Shown here: one piece after another, positions 16,549 to 24,305 of the stretch
Layout: each line of letters begins with the position of its first letter
How positions within the stretch are numbered: the stretch's first letter is position 1
Source of the DNA: Nanobdellota archaeon
GTDB lineage: Archaea; Nanobdellota; Nanobdellia; Pacearchaeales; GW2011-AR1
NCBI GenBank assembly: GCA_028867075.1
Contig: JAGWGZ010000006.1
Coordinates: forward strand, 1-41,314
Direction of reading: 5' to 3'
Length of the DNA stretch: 41,314 bases
Notes under the pieces: model-generated
Databases searched by the model: none
What the model was told of the DNA's origin: nothing
Seen by the model: only the letters and a program-made list of their open reading frames with translations
Made by a program: the position numbers and the translations under genes

Positions 16549-16695
16549 TGCCCCTGCCGAGATTCGAACTCGGGTCACGGCCGTTCTCCAAACTTCAAAG
16601 ATTGGAGTAGTTGCATTGAGATGCTAGACTTCATCCTTTCGACAAGGCGAAATCACTTGAGAGGGCCGCATTCTTGGCCTCTGAACTACGGGGGC
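16549..16695 (-). tRNA. tRNA-Glu(CTC), intron at 37/38
   Basis: On the minus strand the acceptor GCCCCCG (16695-16689) pairs with CAGGGGC (16556-16550) with one C6-A67 mismatch; discriminator A. The D-stem is GTTC/GAAT, the anticodon stem CGGCC/GGCCG, the loop CTCTCA + C gives anticodon CTC, and the T-arm is CCGAG-TTCGAAT-CTCGG. The intron is 74 nt (16584-16657). A TATA-like CATAAATTC (16718-16726) is centred 27 bp before the 5' end. The spliced length is 73 nt. Confidence 0.92.
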
Positions 16696-16730
16696 TTCCT
16701 GCGCCCGGATTCAGGTCGAATTTATGAGGC

Positions 16731-16745
16731 CTGAACTACGGGGGC
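16731..16745 (-). repeat. 5' echo of tRNA-Glu (15 nt)
   Basis: Minus-strand GCCCCCGTAGTTCAG repeats the first 15 nt of tRNA-Glu, 50 bp upstream of the gene. The copy lies just upstream of the tRNA TATA box, so it is probably outside the tRNA transcript. It is followed upstream by a GC-rich inverted repeat CCCTATG (16766-16772) / CATAGGG (16786-16792). Confidence 0.8.
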
Positions 16746-16842
16746 TCACTCGCTTCGCTCGTTCACCCTATGTCTCCTTCGTCGCCATAGGGCTTTACTG
16801 CTCAAAACCTAAAAGAACATTCATTTAAAAGAATTGCGTATT

Positions 16843-17091
16843 CTACTTTACAAGATAGACCACATCATTTGGTCTCACAGCATCACTGACTTTTATCCCG
16901 ACATGCTCGCCCTTGCTTGCTTTCTTCAAATCCTTTCCTTCAAGCTGCATGCTCGAAACCTTCTGCTCAAAATCAGTCGTGTGCCCTTTAATATGTATTT
17001 TGTCACCAACGCTTAAAGAACCGGAAATTCTTACCGCTGCAACCCCTATTTTTCCGAAGAACATAGAGACTTTTCCTATCTCTTTCTCCAT
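16843..17091 (-). CDS. EF-Tu domain II-like small protein
   Basis: The 82-residue protein is a single beta-barrel matching domain 2 of translational GTPases: IGKVSMFFGKIGVAAVRISG, then SLSVGDKIHIKGHTTDFEQKV, SMQLEGKDLKKASKGEHVGI and NDVVYLVK. There is no GTPase domain. Stand-alone proteins of this type are widespread in archaea and annotated as translation elongation factor-like; their role is not established. It lies downstream of lemA on the same strand, 33 bp away. Confidence 0.85.
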   Translation of the reverse strand: MEKEIGKVSMFFGKIGVAAVRISGSLSVGDKIHIKGHTTDFEQKVSSMQLEGKDLKKASKGEHVGIKVSDAVRPNDVVYLVK

Positions 17092-17124
17092 AGTTTATTC
17101 AATAACAAGAACTATTTAAATTTA

Positions 17125-17676
17125 TCAGAACTTTACCTTCACGGGTTCTTTTTCAGACTCAGTTATCTGCAGATATTCCTTCTCCTTCTTTCCGTAAATG
17201 TTTGCGAAGAAATTTCCAGGGAAAGTTTTGCACATGTTATTGTAACTAAGGATTGAATCGTTGTAAAACTGCCTCGCATAGGCTATCCTGTCTTCCGTCG
17301 TTGTAAGTTCATCCTGCAGCTTTGCGAAGTTTTCATTTGCTTTAAGGTTTGGATAATTTTCAGCAATTGCGAACAATTTTCCGAGGGCATTTTCCAAAAC
17401 CCCGTTTGCCTTCACTCTTCCGACAAGGTCTTTTGCAGAAACAAGCGCCTGCCGTGCTTTTGTAACCTCGGTCATGATTGACTTTTCATGCTTTGCATAA
17501 CCCTTGACGGTTTCAATAAGGTTCGGGATTAAATCCGCCCTTCGTTTCAGCTGAACGTCAATTTGGCTCAGAGAATTATCAATCCTGTTTCCAAGGATGA
17601 CAAGCCTGTTGAAGTAATAAAAGAATATCAATGCGACAAGAATAGCTATCACAACCAGTATCCAAATCCAGGCCAT
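17125..17676 (-). CDS. lemA: LemA family membrane protein
   Basis: The 183-residue protein has an N-terminal membrane anchor (about 2-24), followed by the LemA core: NRLVILGNRIDNSLSQIDVQ, LKRRADLIPNLIETVKGYAKHE, and the C-terminal AYARQFYNDSILSYNNMCKTFPGNFFA that characterises the family. LemA forms a helical bundle outside the membrane; its function is unknown. The length matches the family. It is divergent from ppsA. Confidence 0.92.
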   Translation of the reverse strand: MAWIWILVVIAILVALIFFYYFNRLVILGNRIDNSLSQIDVQLKRRADLIPNLIETVKGYAKHEKSIMTEVTKARQALVSAKDLVGRVKANGVLENALGKLFAIAENYPNLKANENFAKLQDELTTTEDRIAYARQFYNDSILSYNNMCKTFPGNFFANIYGKKEKEYLQITESEKEPVKVKF

Positions 17677-17760
17677 TTAATACAAACAGATAATTTATTT
17701 ATAAATTTATTGATGCACTGAATTCACAAAATTTATTAATGAGAGTCTTTTTAGACAAAT

Positions 17761-20028
17761 ATGAAAAAAGAAGAGGAGAAAAAAGAGGAATTCATAAAGT
17801 GGTTTTCAGAAATTAACAAAACGTCTGTCCCCATCGTCGGAGGGAAGGGGGCAAACCTTGGGGAGATTTTCAATCTTGGAGTTCCTGTTCCTCCGGGTTT
17901 TGTCGTTACAACAGCTGCCTACAAATATTTTGTGGAAAAATCCGGATTGGATGAAAAAATAAAGAAGCTGCTTTCGGGAATAGATTATGAAAACACAGAA
18001 CAGCTTGAAGACAGGACAAGGGAAATACGCGAGCTCTTCATAAAAGCCAGGATGCCGGAAGATATGAAGGAGGAAATAATAGAGTCATATGAAAATCTAA
18101 ACGCCGAGGAAAAGGATTTCGAGAAGCAGGGAAATGCCCTGAAGATTCTTGAAAAAAAAGAGCCGATTTACGTCGCTGTGCGCTCGAGCGCAACAACGGA
18201 AGACCTCGCAGATGCCAGTTTTGCGGGACAGCAGGATTCTTTTATCAATGTCAGGGGAAATGAGGAACTGATTGAAAACATAAAGAAATGTTTCGCTTCG
18301 CTTTACACTGCGCGTGCAACTTACTACCGGCATAAAAAAGGTTTTGAAAAAGAGGCAAGGCTTGCGGCTGTAATCCAGCGAATGGTAAATTCAGAAAAAT
18401 CAGGAGTCATGTTTTCAGAAGACCCGGCATTCAAGGACAACAACATGATCATAGAAGCTGTATTTGGCTTGGGCGAGGGGATTGTATCCGGCACGATAAC
18501 GCCTGACAGGTATGCTCTCTCAAGAAAAGATTTAAAGATGGTGAGCAAATTTATCTCAGACAAAAAGATTGCAATAGTAAGGGGAAAAAATAAAAGAGAA
18601 GAAACAATAGAGCTCCAGCCAAAAAAATCCAGGTCACGCGTCCTCAGCGAGTATGAACTGACAAGGCTCGCAGAATTCGGAATGAAACTTGAAAAGCATT
18701 ACAATCATCCGCAGGACATAGAATTCGCAATAGAGGGGGAGAATATTTTCCTCGTTCAGACGAGGGCAATAACAACGCTGAATACAAGATCTGAAAAATC
18801 CGGGCAGAACATAAGAGGTGAAGTGATCCTGAACGGGATCGCGGCCTCGCCGGGAATCGCGGCGGGAGAAGTAAAAATTGTAAAAACACTGAAAGACCTT
18901 GAAGGAATAAAGGTCGGCGACATTCTTGTCACAAAGATGACAAATCCGGACATGGTCGTATCCATGCAAAAATCTGCAGGGATAGTAACTGACGAAGGTG
19001 GAATGACGAGCCACGCTGCAATAGTCTCCCGTGAAATGGGAATCCCTGCTGTAGTCGGAACAGGAACGGCAACTACAAAGCTAAAAGACGGCGAAGAAGT
19101 GACCGTGGATGGAACAACAGGAAAGATTTACAAAGGAAAGGTTGCGGAAAGCCAGAAGAAAGAAATCAGAAAAGTCGGAGTGAAAACAAAAACGCACCTC
19201 AAGCTCATAGTTGATCTGCCGACATTTGCAGAGCGCGCCGCGCAAACAGGAGTAAAGGCAATCGGACTGACAAGAATTGAGGGCATAATCGCTGAATCAG
19301 GAAAGCATCCGAACTATTTCCTTGAACACAATGAAATGAGAGCATACGAAGAAATTGTATTCAGAGGGATTTCAAAGATAGCAGAGTATTTTGACCAGCT
19401 CTGGGTGAGAACTTCAGATATAAGAAGCGATGAATTCGGGGACTTGAAAGGCGCTCCAAAAAGGGAAATAAATCCTATGCTGGGAATGCACGGAATAAGG
19501 TTTGGATTAAAATATCCCGAAATTCTGAAGGCAGAACTGAAAGCATTGAAACGCGTCGCTGAAAAAGGAAAGAAGATAGGCGTTCTCTCGCCGCAGATAA
19601 TATCTGTAAATGACATCAGAGGAATAAAAAACATATTGAAAGAAATTGATTTCCATAAATGCGAGGTCGGAGTGATGGTTGAGACTCCCGCGGCAGTCCA
19701 GATAATAAAAGACCTGTGCGCTGAAAAAATAGATTTTATATCCTTCGGAACAAATGACTTAACGCAGTACACTCTTGCAATAGACAGGGGAAATGAAGCT
19801 GTCCAGGAGTTCTACAATGAAATGGACCCGGCTGTTCTTTACCAGCTGGAATACGTCATAAAAGTCTGCAAAAGGGAAGGAGTCCAGACAAGCATCTGCG
19901 GGCAGGCGGGAAGCAAAAAGGAAATGGTAAAGTTTCTGGTTGAAAAAGGGATAGACAGCATCACTGTGAACGCAGATGTCGCCGCAGACATTGCAGAATA
20001 CATAAGCGAGCTTGAATCCAAGAGATAA
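17761..20028 (+). CDS. ppsA: Phosphoenolpyruvate synthase (pyruvate, water dikinase)
   Basis: The 755-residue enzyme has all three domains in order. The N-terminal ATP-binding domain (about 15-340) carries GGKGANLGE and VRSSATTEDLADASFAGQQD. The swivelling phosphohistidine domain has H418 in GGMTSHAAIVSREMGIPAVVG. The C-terminal PEP-binding barrel has VETPAAVQIIKDL, SFGTNDLTQYTLAIDRGNE and C713 in SICGQAG. It converts pyruvate, ATP and water to PEP, AMP and phosphate, the entry to gluconeogenesis. It starts about 26 bp after a TATA-like ATTTATTAA (about 17730-17738), so is probably leaderless. Confidence 0.95.
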   Translation: MKKEEEKKEEFIKWFSEINKTSVPIVGGKGANLGEIFNLGVPVPPGFVVTTAAYKYFVEKSGLDEKIKKLLSGIDYENTEQLEDRTREIRELFIKARMPEDMKEEIIESYENLNAEEKDFEKQGNALKILEKKEPIYVAVRSSATTEDLADASFAGQQDSFINVRGNEELIENIKKCFASLYTARATYYRHKKGFEKEARLAAVIQRMVNSEKSGVMFSEDPAFKDNNMIIEAVFGLGEGIVSGTITPDRYALSRKDLKMVSKFISDKKIAIVRGKNKREETIELQPKKSRSRVLSEYELTRLAEFGMKLEKHYNHPQDIEFAIEGENIFLVQTRAITTLNTRSEKSGQNIRGEVILNGIAASPGIAAGEVKIVKTLKDLEGIKVGDILVTKMTNPDMVVSMQKSAGIVTDEGGMTSHAAIVSREMGIPAVVGTGTATTKLKDGEEVTVDGTTGKIYKGKVAESQKKEIRKVGVKTKTHLKLIVDLPTFAERAAQTGVKAIGLTRIEGIIAESGKHPNYFLEHNEMRAYEEIVFRGISKIAEYFDQLWVRTSDIRSDEFGDLKGAPKREINPMLGMHGIRFGLKYPEILKAELKALKRVAEKGKKIGVLSPQIISVNDIRGIKNILKEIDFHKCEVGVMVETPAAVQIIKDLCAEKIDFISFGTNDLTQYTLAIDRGNEAVQEFYNEMDPAVLYQLEYVIKVCKREGVQTSICGQAGSKKEMVKFLVEKGIDSITVNADVAADIAEYISELESKR

Positions 20029-20070
20029 TTGGAAGTTAATGTTTATAAATAATAAATACTTTCACAAATT

Positions 20071-20547
20071 ATGGCAAAAAAGAGCGGTAAAAGAGGTTCT
20101 GTGTCAAAAAAGACCGAAGAATCGTTTGATTCTGATTCCCAAAAAAGTTCAAATGTCCAGAAGATGCTTATTGAAAATTTTGTGTCTTTCCAAAATGTGC
20201 TTGTTGATGTCTCTTCAAAACTGAATAACCTCACGGACCAGATATCAAAGCTTCTTGAATTGTTTGAAGAATCCGCAAAAGCATTCATGGAAAAAGACCT
20301 CAAGTTTGTCGGAGGAGGATCTGATAAGGACCTATCCGGAAAAATAGACCGCCTTCTCGAACAAAATAAGATAATAGCCCGCGGTATAACTCTGCTGCAT
20401 GAATCAAACTCTGCGCAACAACCGCAACCAATGCCCGCCCAACAAATGCAACCTCCTCAGCAGGCACAGCCATTCACAAAAGACCCGGGAGGAATAAACC
20501 GGTATCAAAGATCAATCTCCTCTAATTATGAAAATGCAAGATCCTAA
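20071..20547 (+). CDS. Unrecognised protein with coiled coil and Gln/Pro-rich tail
   Basis: The 158-residue protein starts with a basic/serine-rich head (about 1-25), then a long amphipathic helix (about 30-75: MLIENFVSFQNVLVDVSSKL, NNLTDQISKLLELFEESAKA) suited to coiled-coil pairing, then a helical stretch around 90-118 and a low-complexity tail of Gln, Pro, Met and Ala (120-150). The next gene overlaps it by 20 bp, so the two are probably translated together. Function unknown. Confidence 0.7.
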   Translation: MAKKSGKRGSVSKKTEESFDSDSQKSSNVQKMLIENFVSFQNVLVDVSSKLNNLTDQISKLLELFEESAKAFMEKDLKFVGGGSDKDLSGKIDRLLEQNKIIARGITLLHESNSAQQPQPMPAQQMQPPQQAQPFTKDPGGINRYQRSISSNYENARS

Positions 20548-21262
20548 ACCAGTTTCTCTCAATAAAAGCCAGGTTTTTCTTCTGCTCTTCACGCGCGAAC
20601 TTATACAGAATTCCGGCGGACTAATACAGCTGAAAAAAATACTTGAAACCGAGAGGGCTCCGCCTGCCCCTGCCCCGAAACAATCAGAAGCGGTAAAAGA
20701 GGAGAGCCAGGGTCCCCTGATGAAATCAATTCTTTCAAAAGAAGAAACAGAAAAACCAACTGAACTTTCTGTTGTCAATCCTGTAAAAATAAAAACACAA
20801 CGGCAGGAGATCCCGGACGGAATGAGGCCTGGACCTGAATACCCTGTTCTTAGAGTTCCGCAACCGGTTCTTCCCCCTCAATTTCAATACCTTAGGCCTG
20901 TCCCGGCTCAAAAGGAAATTGACCTTGATAAGTTAAATCCGTTTGTAAATGATCCAGGAGTCAGGGAGATAGAGTGCCTCGGTCCAAACAAGCCAATCAT
21001 GGTTTCAGGTTCCATGGGAAGAAAACCGACAGGAGTTATATTGCAGCAAAATGAAATAGAAGATATTCTCTTCAGATTTTCAAAGGCATCAAAAATACCT
21101 CTTGATCTGAGCGGCGGTATTTACAGAGTTGTAGTCGGCAATCTTGTTCTCTCTGCAATAATGTCAAACATTGTTTCGTCTAAGTTCACAATAACAAAAA
21201 TGATCCCGCAGAACAATTCAATGATTTCTCCAAGCCCAAATTTTGCAATGCAACGGGGATAA
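20528..21262 (+). CDS. Unrecognised protein resembling the N-terminal domain of secretion ATPases
   Basis: The 244-residue protein has a helical N-terminus (about 8-45), a Pro/Glu-rich linker, and a C-terminal region from about 130 reading LDKLNPFVNDPGVREIECLG, PNKPIMVSG, ILQQNEIEDILFRFSKASKI, SSKFTITKM. This follows the order of the N-terminal domain of VirB11/GspE/ArlI-type ATPases (NPLLxDPxVxEIxxxGPxxPIxV ... FTIRK), but the chain ends where the Walker A domain should begin. It could be a free-standing adaptor or a decoy of a pilus ATPase. The similarity is by eye only. It overlaps the upstream gene by 20 bp. Confidence 0.5.
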   Translation: MKMQDPKPVSLNKSQVFLLLFTRELIQNSGGLIQLKKILETERAPPAPAPKQSEAVKEESQGPLMKSILSKEETEKPTELSVVNPVKIKTQRQEIPDGMRPGPEYPVLRVPQPVLPPQFQYLRPVPAQKEIDLDKLNPFVNDPGVREIECLGPNKPIMVSGSMGRKPTGVILQQNEIEDILFRFSKASKIPLDLSGGIYRVVVGNLVLSAIMSNIVSSKFTITKMIPQNNSMISPSPNFAMQRG

Positions 21263-21295
21263 TTTAGACAATTTCCGGATTAAATAACTCCAAGA

Positions 21296-21589
21296 TTATT
21301 TTGAAGAACTAGTTTGATTTGCAGAGGCCTGTGCTTGAGCATTATAAGGAACCAGTATCAAAGTCTGATTTCCTACAGGTATCTGCGCATATCCGTTCTG
21401 CTGCACCTGAGAAACAATCGCGCTTAGAGCGTAATTTATTCCTGCATTTTGCGCATTTATAGTATATCCGCTAACAGCAGGGCGTATTGCAAACGCATAA
21501 ATCACAAGGAGTGCAAGGACAGCTATGACTGCAATGAGGATGACAACGAGCCTATTCTTTGGAGTTCTTTGAACCATCTCTTCTTTCAT
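21296..21589 (-). CDS. Small single-pass membrane protein
   Basis: The 97-residue protein has a basic cytoplasmic start (about 1-12), one membrane helix (13-35, RLVVILIAVIAVLALLVIYA) and an extracellular tail rich in Gln, Asn and Ala. It is not a recognised family. It is divergent from the DUF357 gene, with 44 bp between the starts shared as promoter region. Confidence 0.6.
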   Translation of the reverse strand: MKEEMVQRTPKNRLVVILIAVIAVLALLVIYAFAIRPAVSGYTINAQNAGINYALSAIVSQVQQNGYAQIPVGNQTLILVPYNAQAQASANQTSSSK

Positions 21590-21633
21590 GAATGGAATAA
21601 ATTTATAATATATTTAAATCTTTTTATTGTGCA

Positions 21634-21915
21634 ATGGATAATATCATAACAGAAGCAAAAATAGAGAAATATTTCTCCCTGACATCAAAAGCGCTGGCGG
21701 AAATAAGGCAGAATATAGCTAAAAAATCCAAAAGAGAGGCAAAAGAAATAATAGATATGGTTTCGAATTATCTCTCTGATGCAGAATATTTCAGGGGCAA
21801 AAAAGACTTTGTAAATGCATTTGCGTCAATAAATTATGCGCATGGCTGGATTGATTGCGGAGTAAGGCTGGGAATTTTCAATGTTACCGACGATAAGCTG
21901 TTCACGATAAAATGA
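21634..21915 (+). CDS. DUF357 family protein
   Basis: The 93-residue helical protein with the pattern AKIEKYFSLTSKALAEIRQN ... VSNYLSDAEYFRGKKDFVNA FASINYAHGWIDCGVRLGIF matches the archaeal DUF357 family, whose C-terminal AxxNYAHGWxDxGxRxG motif is distinctive. Function is unknown. It is preceded by an AT-rich TATA-like tract and followed 33 bp later by UMP kinase in the same orientation. Confidence 0.8.
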   Translation: MDNIITEAKIEKYFSLTSKALAEIRQNIAKKSKREAKEIIDMVSNYLSDAEYFRGKKDFVNAFASINYAHGWIDCGVRLGIFNVTDDKLFTIK

Positions 21916-21948
21916 AAAATATAAAAACTTGCATCAATTTATAAAAAA

Positions 21949-22635
21949 ATGAAAGAGGTGAAGGTAATTAGCCTTGGAGGAAGCCTGATTGTTCCGGAGA
22001 AAATTGATCTAAAATTTCTAAAAGAGTTCAGGCAGGCGATAAATAAAAACAGATCAAGATACAAATTCATAATTGTCTGTGGTGGGGGGACAACGGCACG
22101 AAAATATATTTCTGCGATTGAGGGGCTCGGATTAAATGAAAAATTCCAGGATTTTGCGGGAATATCAGCGACAAGAATGAATGCCAGGTTCATAAGCTAC
22201 CTTTTCGGCGTTAATCCTGAAAATGGAATTCCCCACACCTTGAAAGAAGTTGAAAGCCTGATAAAAAAGCAGAGTATTGTAATCTGCGGGGCGCTTGAAT
22301 ACAAGCCGCGGGAAACATCTGACGCAACATCAGCTGAAATCGCAAAACATTTTCACGCTGATTTCATAAATCTCACGAATGTCTCAGGTTTGCATGACAA
22401 AAACCCGAAGCGGTTCAGGGATGCGAAGTTCATTCCCCGAATATCATGGGAAGGGCTTTACACTATGGCAAATAAATTGGATTTCAGGCCGGGCCAGCAT
22501 TTCGTGATTGACCAGACAGCCTCAAGGGTGATAATGGAAAATAGGATAAAAACATACATCATCGGGAAGAATATGAAGAATCTGGATAATCTCCTGAACA
22601 ACAGAAAATTCACAGGCACGATTGTGGAGGGTTAG
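21949..22635 (+). CDS. pyrH: UMP kinase (archaeal type)
   Basis: The 228-residue protein belongs to the amino-acid kinase fold. It has VISLGGSLIVPEKID at the N-terminus (phosphate-binding GGS at 10-12), IIVCGGGTTARKYI near 43-56, and KHFHADFINLTNVSGLHDKNPK in the second half. It phosphorylates UMP to UDP for pyrimidine nucleotide synthesis. The length fits archaeal PyrH, which lacks bacterial GTP regulation. A TATA-like TTTATAAAA lies directly before the start at about 21938-21947; a more distal element may be the true promoter, or it is co-transcribed with DUF357. Confidence 0.9.
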   Translation: MKEVKVISLGGSLIVPEKIDLKFLKEFRQAINKNRSRYKFIIVCGGGTTARKYISAIEGLGLNEKFQDFAGISATRMNARFISYLFGVNPENGIPHTLKEVESLIKKQSIVICGALEYKPRETSDATSAEIAKHFHADFINLTNVSGLHDKNPKRFRDAKFIPRISWEGLYTMANKLDFRPGQHFVIDQTASRVIMENRIKTYIIGKNMKNLDNLLNNRKFTGTIVEG

Positions 22636-22643
22636 TTACGGCT

Positions 22644-23135
22644 TCACCCGAAATATCCGCCGTTTGTCCTGTCTTCTTTTTGCTCCCTCACGTTGCTGAG
22701 CTTTTCAATGATTGAAGTGAGTTCCTTCTTTGTCTGCTGCCAAGATTCATAGAATCTTTTTATGAATTCCGCATCTTCTTTTTCTGAAGAGTCAACATCT
22801 AGTTTTATCAGCTCCAAATCAATCTGCGAAAGTTTCGTGTAAATGTCAGAAAGCTTCTTTTTATCGTCAGAAGTCAGCGACTTTATGACCGAGAAGATAA
22901 ACATCGGCGCATTCACTGGATTCAGGAGGGTTTCCACAAACCGCAGGTAATTGAAAACCTTGTCAGCAATGAATCTCCTTATTTCCCGTGTAAGAACTTC
23001 AGTCTCGGCCTCTGCAATCTTCTCAATGTAAAACTCATTGTTCATGGCTTCAAAACCCGGAAGATGATATTTCTCCTCAAGGATCTTGTATCCCTTTTTC
23101 AGTTCTTCAAGACCTGATTTGTTTTCCTTAGGCAT
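22644..23135 (-). CDS. Conserved-looking helical protein of unknown function
   Basis: The 163-residue protein is almost entirely alpha-helical by composition and heptad pattern (KKGYKILEEKYHLPGFEAMN, then ETEVLTREIRRFIADKVFNYL, SDIYTKLSQIDLELIKLDVD), with no membrane segment. The protein ends GGYFG. I do not recognise a family. It is convergent with UMP kinase (8-bp gap). Confidence 0.65.
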   Translation of the reverse strand: MPKENKSGLEELKKGYKILEEKYHLPGFEAMNNEFYIEKIAEAETEVLTREIRRFIADKVFNYLRFVETLLNPVNAPMFIFSVIKSLTSDDKKKLSDIYTKLSQIDLELIKLDVDSSEKEDAEFIKRFYESWQQTKKELTSIIEKLSNVREQKEDRTNGGYFG

Positions 23136-23176
23136 ATCCAGAATTGATTTAATGAGTTTATATTATTTTCCAATTA

Positions 23177-23899
23177 TCAGAACGAGGGCATCGGTGGAAA
23201 ATATGAATCCTGCTGTTCATTTATTCTGCTTGCAAGAGTATTTAGGATCGGCTGCAAAGAGGAATCTTTTCCTATTCCCTTCAGTTCAATATACTTTGAG
23301 GTCTCTGCCCCGTCAATTCCGTCTGAGAAAACGCTGAAATCAAAAACTTTTTCTCCATTTGCTCTTCTCTGCAGAAGAATATACATCTTTCCACCATAAC
23401 CAAACACAGCGCGCCCCAAATTCCCACTATCTGGCCCTTTCTCCGAAGATAGATCAAAGTGATCGTAATAACGGATAATACGGGAATCGTTCTTGAACGC
23501 ATCTTCAATCGTGGTCGCTTCCTTCTGCACATAATTCTGGCGGAGATTGTTCCCTTCTGTCTTTTGTGTTTGAGTTATAGCATTTCCTGTATAAATAAAG
23601 ATTCCCGAAGAAGAATTGACAGTGACTCTTTCCAGGCTTCCCTTGGCACCATAGTCAAACTGGACTATTGATTCAACATCTCCGTCTCTCTCTGTTTTAA
23701 CATAGCTTTTGTCATTTAATACAGCAACAGGCCCCCATGGCGCCGGCTCTGAAACGGCACGATTAAGCTGCTTGGCAGAGGGGGGGTACTTTCCCATGAA
23801 AAGCGAGCCAACATCATTATGTTCGCGGGCAAAGACAGAACCTGCACCAACTGTAAGGAGAGTGAGCGCAGCAATAAGCCTCTTTAATCCCTCAGCCAT
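23177..23899 (-). CDS. Secreted protein of unknown function
   Basis: The 240-residue protein has an N-terminal signal peptide (about 1-24, AALTLLTVGAGSVFA with an AxA-type cleavage site) and a mature part with mixed beta segments (ESIVQFDYGAKGSLERVTV, NSSSGIFIYTGNAI, AVFGYGGKMYILLQRR) and no cysteine. The signal peptide resembles that of the 547-residue protein at 289. No family recognised. Confidence 0.6.
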   Translation of the reverse strand: MAEGLKRLIAALTLLTVGAGSVFAREHNDVGSLFMGKYPPSAKQLNRAVSEPAPWGPVAVLNDKSYVKTERDGDVESIVQFDYGAKGSLERVTVNSSSGIFIYTGNAITQTQKTEGNNLRQNYVQKEATTIEDAFKNDSRIIRYYDHFDLSSEKGPDSGNLGRAVFGYGGKMYILLQRRANGEKVFDFSVFSDGIDGAETSKYIELKGIGKDSSLQPILNTLASRINEQQDSYFPPMPSF

Positions 23900-23976
23900 C
23901 GCAAGAAATGGACAAAATTATATTTAAGCATTTATATGCTTCAAAATAGAAAATTGAATATATCTGTTTAAGAAAA

Positions 23977-24124
23977 AGCCTCAGCTGAGGATTGAACTCA
24001 GGACCTCGACATCTTTGGGATTTCCGGGAGGGAAAGTCAAGCGAACGGCTTTTTGCGATGCGTATGCGTAATCGCGTGTCGTCGCATACCAATGTCGCGC
24101 TCTTACCGACTGAGCTACTGAGGC
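23977..24124 (-). tRNA. tRNA-Thr(GGT), intron at 37/38
   Basis: On the minus strand the acceptor GCCTCAG (24124-24118) pairs with CTGAGGC (23984-23978); discriminator T (23977), as in other archaeal tRNA-Thr. The D-stem is GCTC/GAGC, the anticodon stem CGACA/TGTCG, the loop TTGGTA before the intron gives anticodon GGT, the variable loop is AGGTC, and the T-arm is CTGAG-TTCAATC-CTCAG. The intron is 74 nt (24013-24086). A TATA-like ATTTTTAAAA at about 24151-24160 is roughly 30 bp before the 5' end. The spliced length is 74 nt. Confidence 0.92.
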
Positions 24125-24178
24125 TTGATGAAAGTAGCGAGTTAATCTCCTTTTAAAAATTTAAGGGAAAGCTAAGCG

Positions 24179-24204
24179 AAGCAGAACCAAAGGTTCCGCA
24201 CCTC
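24179..24204 (+). repeat. Dispersed hairpin repeat, copy B
   Basis: A 26-bp block identical (in inverted orientation) to 40832-40857. The core GCAGAACC-AAA-GGTTCCGC can form an 8-bp stem with one G-T pair, followed by ACCTC. It lies upstream of tRNA-Thr, between the gene and its 5' echo. Confidence 0.85.
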
Positions 24205-24231
24205 TGATAAAATAAACCGCAGGTTGTCTCG

Positions 24232-24246
24232 CTGAGCTACTGAGGC
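24232..24246 (-). repeat. 5' echo of tRNA-Thr (15 nt)
   Basis: Minus-strand GCCTCAGTAGCTCAG repeats the first 15 nt of tRNA-Thr, 122 bp upstream of the gene and beyond its TATA-like box. The match ends at the start of the D-loop, as for the tRNA-Glu echo. Confidence 0.8.
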
Positions 24247-24305
24247 ACAAAATAGCGGATAAATCATGGTTTAAGAATTATAGGAATTTATTTACAGAAA
24301 AGCAT

